A stretch of 20,000 nt of DNA. Source: Dictyostelium firmibasis. Lineage: Eukaryota > Evosea > Eumycetozoa > Dictyosteliales > Dictyosteliaceae. The position numbers and the translations under genes are program-made. The stretch spans positions 3,565,001 to 3,585,000 of the forward strand of contig CM069768.1 in assembly GCA_036169595.1 (NCBI GenBank), in the 5' to 3' direction. The stretch's first letter is position 1. Every line of letters starts with the position of its first letter. The notes beneath the pieces were generated by a model. The model saw only the letters and a list, made by a program, of their open reading frames with translations, did no database searches and had not been told where the DNA came from. Of this stretch, positions 8,737 to 18,389 are shown piece after piece.

Positions 8737-9318
8737 ATGGATAATATAATCTATGAATATTTAATAAATAATAGATCACAACAACAATCATTATTAGATT
8801 GTATATTAATATTATCTCTAAATGGTTTATACATATCATACGATGGTTTATTAGATTATTGTAATAGATTTAGGTATGTATTTCTATGGATAATATTATT
8901 ATTAATTTTTTTTTTTTATTTAATTTTTTTTTTTTTTATTCAATTTATTTTTTTATTTTTGTTTTTATTTTTTTTTTTTTAATTTTTTTACATTTTCAAA
9001 AAAAAAAAAAAAATCTATAAAATCTAATAATTTATCTATAAAATTAAATTATCTTATTTGTCATTAGGTTAATTGAAAATAAAACTCTCAACAAAGAAGG
9101 GTTATATTATTATGGGCTAAGCTATAATCAATATCAATGTCTAGGTGATTTTTTGAGATTATTAAAGCTAAATAATAATAAAGTTACAAATTGTACTAAT
9201 AAAATAATAAATACTCATAATTCACTTAATAAATGTTGTGGAAATAATAAATTCGACTATTCATTATTAATAATAATTGAAAATAATAATATAATAAATG
9301 TAGATTACCAAAACAATA

Positions 9319-9377
<59 letters not shown>

Positions 9378-11243
9378 TATAGTGATGTATATAATAAAAA
9401 TTTTACAGTTGAAGAAAAACCAACACTAATACCAATAACAACAACATTAAATAATGGTAAAAGATTGAACGGTGAAATTACAACAACCACAACAACTACT
9501 ACAACCAGTAATATTGGTACAACCATAAGTACAACAACCACAACAACAAATGGTACCAATAATAATGATAGAAATTATTTATTATTCCGTCAAATTTGGA
9601 GAAATATTGTTATTAAAAATCAAATTCTATTTCATCTTAGACTTTATAATATCCATGCCAATAAAAAGGTATTTTTAACACCAATTCAATTGGTTGATTA
9701 TAAATTCAAAGGATATTTACAATCTATGGTGTTGAATTATCATGATGAAAATGATGATGAAGATGAAGATGATTCCTATGATTCTGATATCGATGATCTA
9801 GATGATAGCTACAGTGATGGTGGTAATTGTAGTAGTACTAGTAGTGACATTGAAGGAGGAGGTAGTGGTAGTATTAATGGTGGTATTTCAAATTCATCAT
9901 CCTCTTCAATCTTATCAAATTCTTCATCAATGTCATTATCATTGATTCGTGTCAATTCATTACCAGAGGGATTGAAATCTATAGAGTTTGAAAAAGAGTA
10001 TAATGTAATTCAAGACGGATTATTACCACCATCGATAACTTCAGTTAGATTTAGTTATGGATTTAATCAAAAGATTTCAAAGTCTATAATTAGTGATAAT
10101 GTGATTAGCATTACCTTTGGTGATGGCTTCAATCAATCGTTAGATGGAAATTGGTTACCAAAACAATTGAAACATTTACAATTTGGTCATAAATTTCAAC
10201 AAAACATTAAAATTGGTCACCTTCCATCGACATTGACATCGTTGATTTTGGATCCAAGATCTTATAAAGGCATAATTGAAATAGGTTCAATTCCAGATGC
10301 AGTTAGAACTTTGGATTATAAATTTAACTCATTATCAAATCAAGAATCAGTTTCATTTAATCCAATTCCAAAATCAATAACTAGATTAATATTCGATTCA
10401 GATTTCAATCAAAATATAAAAGCAAATGATATCTCTTCAAATCATAATTTAACATCAATTCATTTCGGTGAACATTTCAATAGTGACATTGGTATAAAAT
10501 CATTGCCAAACTCAATTAGAGAAATTAAATTTGGGCGTGCATTCGACAGAGACATTAAATTATGTCCTTCAAGTATTACAAGTATCGATTTTGGTAACAA
10601 ATTCAATAGACCATTGTCAATGATGACTCAATCTCTAACTAGCGTTGATTTCGGCTCAAAATTCAACCAAATTATACCACAAGGTATTTTCATCAACACT
10701 CGACTAAAGTCTTTGAATTTTGGTTACCATTTCAATCAAATCATTCCTGCCAATACATTACCACCAACTTTGGAATCATTAAATCTAGGAGGTTACAATA
10801 AAGAAATAACAGTTAAAAACGATGATTATGATTGCTATGGTATTAGTAATAAAGGTGGTTTCGGTTCAAGTAGTGGTTCATCCTATTGCATAGGTGGTAC
10901 AAATAATGGTTTAAGAGAAATGTTAAAAACTACACCCTCTTTAAAATCTTTGAAGTTGAATTACTTTAATCGTAAAATTGAGGCAGGTGATCTTCCAAAT
11001 TCAATAGAGTCATTAAATTTAGGTTATCACTTCAATCAATCCATTGGAAATAATGTGTTGCCCAAACTTTTGAAAACACTTTTCATCCTTAATTCAGAAT
11101 TTAATCAAAATATTTCTGCCGATGGTTGCATACCTTTTGGTTTACAAACAATTTATATTAGAAATTCTAATATGGATTTTATTAATAATTTAAATCCAGA
11201 TTTTATAACTAAATATATCAACATTATTGATCTTTCACATTAA
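8737..11243 (+). CDS. FNIP repeat-containing protein, two exons
   Basis: Exon 1 is 8737-8873 and exon 2 is 9068-11243, giving 770 residues. The GTATGT...TTAG intron splits the AGG codon for residue 46. The spliced N-terminus is continuous and sensible (DYCNRFR-LIENKTLNKEGLYYYG). A poly-Asn tract is at about 130-149 and a poly-Thr-rich stretch at 180-207. A segment at about 218-242 (LFRQIWRNIVIKNQILFHLRLY) is the helix pair commonly found ahead of FNIP repeats in Dictyostelium. An acidic Asp/Glu/Ser stretch is at 272-310. From about residue 343 to the end run some 14-15 FNIP units of about 22 residues, pattern LPxSIxxLxFGxxFNQxI, forming an LRR-like solenoid; one is interrupted by a Gly/Ser insert (GGFGSSSGSS). 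FNIP proteins are a very large, mostly uncharacterised Dictyostelium family thought to mediate protein binding. No kinase domain or clear F-box is seen. Confidence 0.92.
9323..9377. repeat. AAT microsatellite coding for poly-Asn
   Basis: A pure AAT tract in exon 2 of the FNIP gene, encoding about 18 Asn residues between the N-terminal region and the Thr-rich stretch. Confidence 0.9.
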
Positions 11244-11400
11244 TAAAACAAAATAAAATTTTTTTATTAAAATTTTAATTCTTACTTTTTTATATTTCCC
11301 ACATTTAGTATTTTTATTTTTTATTATTACAACTATATACAATATTTTTTAAAATTTATGATTCTGTCAAGCTAAAAGTATTATGGATAGGTTTTTTTTT

Positions 11401-11435
<35 letters not shown>

Positions 11436-11553
11436 TAATGATTATTGTATGACCTTAGTCTCAACAATAATAAAGTTTATTTATTTATTTGGTTTTTTTT
11501 TTTTTTTTTATATGATTTTTAAGTGATTGTTATTTTCTCTATGAAATTTTATT

Positions 11554-11874
11554 TTATATGAAAAAGTCTACCATCACATTATTAGGAAGTGATTTTCTAA
11601 GGATACAGTATTTGATTGCTATTCTTTTTTTGATTTTTTTCATTTTACTGTAATATGAGTTTTTATCGCAAAAGATTTCTGGATCTTTGGCTGCTGATAG
11701 CTTGTAGTCTTTTAATAGTTTAATATATTCTAGTGATGCTAGTTTGTGCCATTTGTTTGATAACAGTTCAAAATCCAAATTGGTATCTTGAAGCGCTTTG
11801 TCACCATAAATTTGATTACAAATCCATATTATTGGGATTATTGCATGACCAGATTTTGTTTTGGAAATTTTTAT
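11554..11874 (-). other. Unidentified open-frame fragment downstream of tRNA-Thr
   Basis: On the minus strand a frame of about 105 codons runs from the poly-A boundary near 11874 to the TAA at 11554. It has no ATG before the middle (SKMKKIKK). It reads KSGHAIIPIIWICNQIYGDK, then ALQDTN, and continues LSNKWHKLASLEYIKLLKDY to KSLPNNVMVDFFI. It uses all common amino acids rather than Asn/Lys/Phe homopolymers, so it looks like old coding sequence rather than chance AT-rich frame. It lies 140-460 bp downstream of a tRNA gene in the same orientation, a zone where D. discoideum retroelements characteristically insert. I cannot assign a family; it could be a mobile-element remnant, a broken host gene, or the exon of an unseen gene. 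Confidence 0.35.
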
Positions 11875-11968
11875 TTTTTTTTTTTTTTTTAAAAAAATTA
11901 ATGATTTGGAAATCGAGCTTGAGAAGCAAGGTCTCGGCGGTGAAGCCCCCTGTATATCGGCAAAATCG

Positions 11969-12009
11969 AGCCCAGGAATCGAACACGCGACTATTAATTT
12001 TATGGGGCT
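11969..12009 (-). other. External B-box-like hairpin downstream of tRNA-Thr
   Basis: On the minus strand the core GTTCGATTCC (11975-11984) matches the pol III B-box consensus GGTTCGANTCC closely. It begins 33 bp after the tRNA 3' end and lies in the same orientation. It is enclosed by a perfect 5-bp complement (AGCCC...GGGCT). No A-box lies in front of it, so it is not a tRNA gene. Dictyostelium tRNA genes are reported often to carry such external B boxes in the 3' flank. Confidence 0.5.
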
Positions 12010-12010
12010 A

Positions 12011-12016
12011 AAAAAA
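12011..12016 (-). terminator. Pol III terminator of tRNA-Thr
   Basis: Six T residues on the minus strand directly follow the last acceptor-stem base of the tRNA, the canonical pol III stop. Confidence 0.85.
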
Positions 12017-12087
12017 GGCTCCTATGAGGATCGAACTCATGACCTCTTCCTTACTAGGGAAGCGCAATACCACTATGCTAAGGAGCC
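12017..12087 (-). tRNA. tRNA-Thr (anticodon AGT)
   Basis: The 71-nt minus-strand sequence folds into a full cloverleaf. The acceptor stem is GGCTCCT/AGGAGCC (7 bp). The D-arm is GCA/TGC, with the A-box-like TAGCATAGTGG at 12070-12080. The anticodon stem is CTTCC/GGAAG with loop CTAGTAA, so the anticodon is AGT (12053-12055), presumably read as IGU for Thr ACN codons. The variable loop is AGGTC and the T-arm is ATGAG-TTCGATC-CTCAT with the B box at 12028-12036. There is no intron, and CCA is not encoded, as normal for eukaryotes. It lies alone between two protein genes, opposite in strand to both. Confidence 0.97.
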
Positions 12088-12153
12088 ATTCTTGTTAAAA
12101 AAAATTTTTTTACAAAAAAAAAGCGATTTTTTTCTAAAAATATTATTTAATAA

Positions 12154-12189
12154 AACCTTAACACATGATTCGAACACATCCAATAGGTT
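12154..12189 (-). other. B-box-like mini-hairpin upstream of tRNA-Thr
   Basis: On the minus strand GTGTTCGAATC (core 12167-12175) matches the T-arm/B-box pattern. It can form a T-arm-like stem-loop, ATGTG-TTCGAAT-CATGT (5 bp including two G-T pairs). An outer 5-bp complement, AACCT...AGGTT, encloses it, so it looks like a tRNA reduced to acceptor tip plus T-arm. No A box or anticodon arm exists. It lies about 80 bp upstream of the tRNA start and could be a tRNA relic or a pol III factor-binding site. Confidence 0.35.
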
Positions 12190-12832
12190 ATAAAAAAAAT
12201 TTGAAACTAGTTTTTTCTTTTTTAATAATATCAAAGTAAGTTAGATTAAGAAAAAATAAAAATAAATAACAAGTTCAAATAAGTTTTTTTCAATTTCTTT
12301 CACATTATACATTGGTCCGAGGCAGAAAATTTTATTTATTTTCCAAAAAATTTCTTTTATTTGTAATTTTAGCAGGTATTTTGTTTTTTAGATTTATTAT
12401 ATATAAAAAACTTTTAATTATATTTAATTTTTTTTTTAAAAAAATACAAATTCAATACAAAAAAATTACCACTGGCAAGAATTAAATACACAATCAGGTT
12501 CCCGATAAAAACTGTTTGACTTTTAAAAATTAAAAATTTAGTATTTTTTAAAAAATATATATATTTATTTTTTAAATTATTATTATAATTTTGTAAAAAT
12601 GAAAAGGTTAATAATTGTATGCTCACTTGTATTTTTTTGTGAAATTAAATTTCAATTTGTAATTTGGCAACCTTATGACAATTTTTTTTTTTCATATAAA
12701 TTTTTTAATTATTTTTTTATTATTATTTTTTTTTTTTTAAGTGTGTTTAATTTGGGGTATATTATTATTTTATGAAATGGTGTTGATTAAATGTAATGAA
12801 GAAAAAAAAAAATAATAAATATGAAAAATAAA

Positions 12833-12848
12833 TACACCCCCCCCCACA
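12833..12848. promoter_or_regulatory. CA-rich box 1 of the spore-coat-type promoter
   Basis: TACACCCCCCCCCACA, about 550 bp upstream of the ATG at 13399. It resembles the CA-rich elements (CAEs) bound by GBF in prespore genes. Confidence 0.45.
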
Positions 12849-12936
12849 ATGAATATATATATGAAAAAAAATAATAATTTTGTTTGTTGTGATAATTTGT
12901 AAAAAATAAAAAATGAGAGAGATTTGTATAATGAAA

Positions 12937-12955
12937 GTGGTAGTGGGTGTGGTGT
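12937..12955. promoter_or_regulatory. GT-rich G-box (box 2) of the spore-coat-type promoter
   Basis: GTGGTAGTGGGTGTGGTGT, about 445 bp upstream of the ATG. The core TGGGTGTGG is a strong match to the GBF G-box type; the complement is a CA-rich element. Confidence 0.55.
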
Positions 12956-13092
12956 AAAGAAAAAAAAAAAAAAAAAAAAAAAAACTGTTTTTCAAAAAGA
13001 AAATTGAATACTTAGTGGTTAAAATATAACAATTGCTATAAATATACCACTATGAGTGTTTTTAAGATATACTAAATTTACTATCATGCAGT

Positions 13093-13107
13093 GAATGTGT
13101 GGTGTTG
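13093..13107. promoter_or_regulatory. GT-rich box 3 of the spore-coat-type promoter
   Basis: GAATGTGTGGTGTTG, about 295 bp upstream of the ATG; a weaker match to the same GT/CA element, in the same orientation as box 2. Confidence 0.4.
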
Positions 13108-13398
13108 TTCTTAAATTTTGTTTTGTTTTGTTTTTTTTTGAATTACAATCACATAAATTAATAATAATTTATATGACAAATAATAATAATTTTTTATTTT
13201 TATTAATTTTATTTATTTTTTAAATATTAAAATTGAATTAAAAAAAAAAATTCAACCAAAAAAAAAAGTATTAATAATTAAATTTTGTTTTTTTTTTTTA
13301 TTCATTATTCAATTTTATTTTTAATCAATTCATTTAAAGAAAAAAAAAAAAAAAGAAAAAAAAGAAAAGAAACTAAAAATAATTAAAAATAATAAAGG

Positions 13399-15573
13399 AT
13401 GTTGTTTCTAAAAAATGTTGGAGTATTTTTTATGATATTCCTTGTATCAAAATCCTATGCGACGGGTATAATATCTTTTTAAAAACTCTTTTATTTCTTT
13501 TAACTTTTTTTAATTAATAAATTTATTATCTTTTTTTATAAATAAATTTTATAGATTGTAATAAAATTACAAATGAAGAAGAATGTCACCAATCTTCCGA
13601 ATGTATTGTTATAAATTATACACCTTGTTGTGGTGAACAAAAATGGGCTTGCACTAAGGGTACCTTTGATAATTGTCCTTATGAAAACAGTTGTTATAGA
13701 AATTCATCCAATAACCAAGTTGTTGAAGTTTCAAATAAATGCTTCAATCTCGATGGATTTATGAAAATCGCAACTCCAACCGAGTATTCTTGCTCTGATG
13801 CAAAGATTAAAGAATGTTCATTATTAGGAAAATCTTGTATTTTCCAAAAGAACTCTTGTTCAAACCCAACTTCATGTTGCCCAGGTGAATCTATTTGTAA
13901 GTAAATATAAAAAAATTAAAAAAAAGATTAAATGATATTAATTATTTTCTTAAAAATTTAAAGGTGAAGGTTCAAGCTCTGGTGGTAGCTCTGGAGGCAC
14001 ATCAACCTCATCTACAAGTGGTGGTGGTACATCAGGTGGTACATCTTCAACAAGTGGTGGCGTAAGCTCGTGCTCAACCACAACTTGCCCATCAGGATAC
14101 CATTGTTCAATGGTCAATGATGTTGCAACTTGTCTTGCCTCAACTACCGGTGGTACAGGATTACCAGCAACTAGTTCATCAACTGCTGGAGTATCATCAT
14201 GTTTAACAACTGTATGCCCAATTGGCCATGTTTGTGTTGAAGATATAAATGGTGTAAAATGTGTTCCTAATGGTGGAGGTACATCTGGTGGTTCATCTGG
14301 TGGTACAGGTGGTTCATCTGGTGGTTCTGATCCATGTAGAGATGTTGATTGTCCAGCCAACTATCAATGTGAAGTCCATGGCTCACAAGCTAAATGTGTT
14401 CCAGGTGGTGTAACATCAGGTGGTTCAGCCAATCCATGTAAAGATGTAAATTGTCCAGATGGTTTCCATTGTGAATGTAAAGGTAACATTGCTCACTGTG
14501 TTTCAAACCCAACAACTGGTGGAACAACTTCAGGTGGTAATGTCAATCCATGTTCAAACGTAAATTGCCCAGATGGTTTCCATTGTGAATGTAGAGATGG
14601 AAAATTAGCCCAATGTATCGCTAATAATCAACCAACTCAACCACCAACTCAACCACCAACTCAACCACCAATCTGCTCATTAAGATGTCCACCAAGACAC
14701 GAATGTAGAATCAATCATTTTGGTAAACAATGTTGTGTAAAAGTACATCATGATAGATGTGATCTCCAATGTAGACGTGGATTTGAATGTAAAGTCGATG
14801 AACACGGTAAAGAATGTTGTGTTAAATCTCATAGACCACCACCACCACCACCACATGTCTGCTCAATTAGATGTCCACCAAAACATGAATGTAAATTCGA
14901 TAACCATGGAAAACAATGTTGTGTAAAGATTCATTGTGAAGATATTTGTGATTTAGAATGTGGTAGAGGCTTCGAATGTAAGATTAAACATGATGGATCC
15001 AAATGTTGTGTCCGTTCAGAGAGACCACATCCACCAAGACCACAACCACCAAGACCACATCCAATAGATGGTAAATGTAATAAAAGATGTCCACCAGGAA
15101 CTGAATGTGTTTTAGCTGAACACGGTGAAGAAATTTGTGTTATCAATAGACCACATCCACCAAGATGTTCTCTTAGATGTCCACCAAGACATGAATGTAG
15201 AGTCAATCATTTCGGTGAAGAATGTTGTGTAAAAGTACAACATGATAAATGCTCTATAAGATGTCCACCAGGTCATGAATGTAAAGTCGATGAACACGGT
15301 AAAGAATGTTGTGTCAAATCTCATAGACCACCACCAAAATGTTCATTAAGATGTCCACCAAAACATGAGTGTAGAGTCAATCATTTCACCGGTGAAGAGT
15401 GTTGTGTTAAATCTAAAAAAGATTGTTTAACTTGTCAAGATCTCAAATGTGAAAGAAAAGGTTTACTCTGTGCCATGAAAACTGTACCAATTGATAAAGA
15501 AGATTGCTGTGAAAAAGTTCCAGTTTGTTATTCAGCCGATCCATTATTAGATGGTGGTTATGGTTTTAATTAA
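13399..15573 (+). CDS. Secreted Cys-rich spore-coat-type protein with FOLN-like repeats, three exons
   Basis: Exons are 13399-13465, 13555-13896 and 13964-15573, giving 672 residues. The first intron splits the Asp-23 codon and the second splits a Cys codon at its GTAAGT donor. Residues 1-22 form a signal peptide (MLFLKNVGVFFMIFLVSKSYA), so the protein enters the secretory pathway. Residues 23-137 form a Cys-rich N-terminal domain (DCNKITNEEECHQSSEC, then TPCCGEQKWACTKGTFDNC) resembling the N-terminal domain of Dictyostelium spore coat proteins. Residues 139-170 are a Gly/Ser/Thr linker, a likely O-glycosylation region. From about 172 onward come some dozen follistatin-like (FOLN) Cys modules of the form CPxGxxCxxxxGxxxCV, separated by Gly/Ser or Pro-rich (TQPP, HPPRP) linkers. 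The C-terminus (KDCLTCQDLKCERKG) is a divergent Cys module. It probably acts in the spore coat or prespore vesicles, crosslinked by disulfides, like SP60/SP70/SP96, but I cannot name the member. CA/GT boxes upstream fit prespore expression. Confidence 0.88.
14674..14843 (+). repeat. Two-module cassette, copy A
   Basis: About 170 bp encoding CSLRCPPRHECRINHFG and the following module up to CVKSHRPP. It aligns to copy B at a constant offset of 492 bp, with only base substitutions and no indel. Confidence 0.8.
15166..15335 (+). repeat. Two-module cassette, copy B
   Basis: The partner of copy A (offset exactly 492 bp, 164 codons), encoding CSLRCPPRHECRVNHFG to CVKSHRPP. A partial third copy starts at about 15339 (CSLRCPPKHECRVNHF) with an in-frame extra Thr codon. 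Confidence 0.8.
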
Positions 15574-16319
<746 letters not shown>

Positions 16320-16874
16320 ATGGATAGTAATTGTTTACCTCAACCTTATTTTCCTCAAACAAATAATTATGATTATGATTATTTAAATAATGATGATTTT
16401 AGTAAGGAAGGTGGTACAGCACTTACCATTATTCAACATCAAAATCAACAACAGCAACAACAACAAAATTATCATCAACAAAAACCTATTGCACCACCAT
16501 CATCACTAATTTCACAACAATCGACAGCATCATGCTCACAGATGATATCACAAAGCAATCATAATAAATTCCAATTATTCAAAGAATTTAAAGAAAACAC
16601 CAATAACATTGATAGTAAAATGTTATGTGTCCAATTATCAGAATTTCAAATATCACCAAAAACAGCAACCAATTCATTTGATTTATGGTTAAACTCACTT
16701 TGGTTACCACCAACTGGATTTAAAAAATTGGTTGATAATCATTTAGAAAAAGTTTATATTCCATTTTACTCCTATAGGATTAGTTATAATGTTGAATTCT
16801 CTGGATTTGTCACATATGATTCCAAATTAAATACTAATGCTTTCTATGATAAATTTGGAAACACAAACTCTGTA

Positions 16875-16907
<33 letters not shown>

Positions 16908-17966
16908 CATAATAATCATAATAATAATAATGGTAATACATCAAATTTAAATTATGATAAAAATAAAAGAACTTCAGTAACAATTTTAAATAAAGAAAAT
17001 AGTAGTGAAAATAATGTTGGTAATAATAATAATTTGAAAAACTATGAAGATATTTTAAAAGATAAATCTATAAAATGGAATAAAGTTGATGGATATATAA
17101 CGAGAACAATTAATAGAATATTATTATTGGCATGTAATTCAATGGATCTATTATCGGATGAGAGTATAATGAATTGTATGGCAAGTCAACAATTTGATTT
17201 CAATAATGTTATAGAGAAAACTTTGGAAGAATTCAACGAATTCTCTCAATTGGAACAAATTAATGTATTGGCTCGTTATGAACCAGATTCAGTATGGAAA
17301 CGTGATTATTTAAATCATCTATTAGAGACAGAACAATCAATGTCAATAGAATATTTAAAACAACAAGAACAATCTAAATTTGTGAAGAATGTTTCATCGA
17401 ATATTCAATTCAATGAGAAAATGTTCTCATTGATTTACATACCATTCTATTATACAAAATATGAATATCAAAATCAATCATTTTCATTCTTTTTAAATGC
17501 TCAAAATGGTGTCATCTCTGCGACTAGACCAGAGATTGGACTAGGTAAAATCGGTGACTTTTTAAAGTATACCCAAAATTATTTCTCAACTTTGGTCGGT
17601 TATTTAGAACCATTTTCAAAGTGTAAAGGTGGTGATTTAGCAACTATCGATTCTACCAAAGTTTACAATGACTCAAGTTATTATCTTTGTTTTGCAAGAT
17701 CTTCTACAAACTTTTTAGGTTCCTCTTCAATCGGTCATTTAACCCTTAGGAACAATAGTAGTTTAATCACTGCTACCTTACGTGGTCAAAAAAGAAGAGG
17801 TATCCTAAAAGGTAATCCATTCACTCTCTTACCTCTACACGAAAGAACTTTTTCTTTTAAAGGTCATTGGTGTTTTGAAATTATTGAAGGTGAAGTAAAC
17901 CAAATTGATGTCATTAAAATAAATCCAAGAGAAGGTGGCAGTATTTATCAATCAATAAAAAATTAA
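16320..17966 (+). CDS. Unknown protein with duplicated YIPFY-type motif
   Basis: A single-exon frame of 548 residues; the ATG follows AATATTA. Residues 1-100 are low complexity with poly-Gln (42-49) and Ser/Gln/Pro. Two related blocks stand out: EKVYIPFYSYRISYNVEFSGFV (143-164) and SLIYIPFYYTKYEYQNQSFSFFLNAQNGVISATRPEIG (370-407). Between them are a poly-Asn insert (about 186-204) and a helical region with WNKVDGYITRTINRILLLACNSMDLL. The pattern (aromatic-rich P-F-[WY] strand, Y-x-[YF], N-[AG]-x-x-G, R-P) reminds me of an uncharacterised bacterial family with an N-terminal zinc ribbon (LPVW...Y.Y.G..Y.F..NG.TG....P), but no zinc ribbon is present here. The ordered C-terminus (LLPLHERTFSFKGHWCFEIIEGEVNQIDVI) looks like a beta-rich domain. 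There is no signal peptide or convincing membrane span. Function is unknown. Confidence 0.85.
16874..16908. repeat. AAT microsatellite coding for poly-Asn
   Basis: An in-frame AAT tract (about 11 units, then AAT/CAT mixed) in the unknown YIPFY-motif protein, inserted between the two related motif blocks. Confidence 0.85.
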
Positions 17967-18389
17967 TTTTTTAATAGGTGATCATTTAAATTAAAATTTA
18001 TCCATCAGAATCGTGATAAATAAATATATTACTCAATCAATTAAATAAAATAATAACTTTTTTATTTTTTAAAAAAATGTTTTTTTTTTTTTTCAACACA
18101 AATTCGATAACTATTCACCTTTTTTTTTTAATATTTATAATTTATTAATATTATAAATTTTGTTTGTTTTTTTTTGTTGTTTATTAACATTTATTTTTAA
18201 CATTTATTATTAAAATTATTTTCAAGAAAGGTTTTTTGGTTGAAGAAAAAAAAAAAAAAAAATATATATAAACCAAATCATATTGCAATTAAGAAATTTG
18301 AATGATTTTAGGAATTACTATTACTATTACTCTACTATTATGAATTCTAAAGCTTGTATTATTATTACTATTATTTATGTATGTGAAAC
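17967..18389. other. Convergent 3' intergenic region
   Basis: AT-rich with several T and A runs and a short TA repeat (18262-18270). It contains AATAAA-like signals for the plus-strand gene at 18018-18050. No gene, RNA or repeat element is recognised. Confidence 0.6.

Larger units (their letters stand above)
11244..12010. other. Intergenic region downstream of the FNIP gene and of tRNA-Thr
   Basis: 11244-11550 holds AATAAA signals, T tracts (11411-11430, 11495-11509) and nothing else recognisable. 11554-11874 holds an unidentified minus-strand open frame (separate entry). 11875-11898 is a T/A homopolymer. 11920-12010 is a clear G+C-rich island, exceptional for this genome, containing the downstream B-box-like hairpin and another hairpin-prone stretch (CTTGAGAAGCAAGG, GGCGGTGAAGCC). 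Confidence 0.6.
12088..13398. other. Intergenic region upstream of the spore-coat-type gene
   Basis: 12088-12200 holds the tRNA 5' flank with a B-box-like hairpin. 12200-12720 is AT-rich with a few less biased patches (TTGGTCCGAGGCAG at 12314-12327; CCACTGGCAAG at 12470-12480) that I cannot assign; the minus-strand frame there (12414-12626) looks like chance. 12720-13140 holds three CA/GT-rich boxes and a poly-A run (12960-12983). 13140-13398 is nearly pure A/T leading to the ATG. Confidence 0.6.

Noticed and set aside
11733-12193. Two plus-strand frames of 92 and 110 codons
   Set aside because: They run through the tRNA-Thr gene and the homopolymer, and one contains the typical translated-tRNA string (GSYEDRTHDLFLTRE). 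They are shadows.
12414-12995. Small minus-strand frames rich in Phe, Asn and Lys
   Set aside because: Composition is that of AT-rich noncoding DNA, and one covers the CA/GT promoter boxes.
13901-13906. Alternative donor GTAAAT for the second intron of the spore-coat-type gene
   Set aside because: It would break the reading phase with the acceptor at 13962-13963; the GTAAGT at 13897 keeps the frame and restores a Cys codon.
14931-15324. Minus-strand frames inside the spore-coat-type gene
   Set aside because: Antisense shadows of the repetitive Cys/Pro codons; the plus strand has a signal peptide and consistent splice phases.
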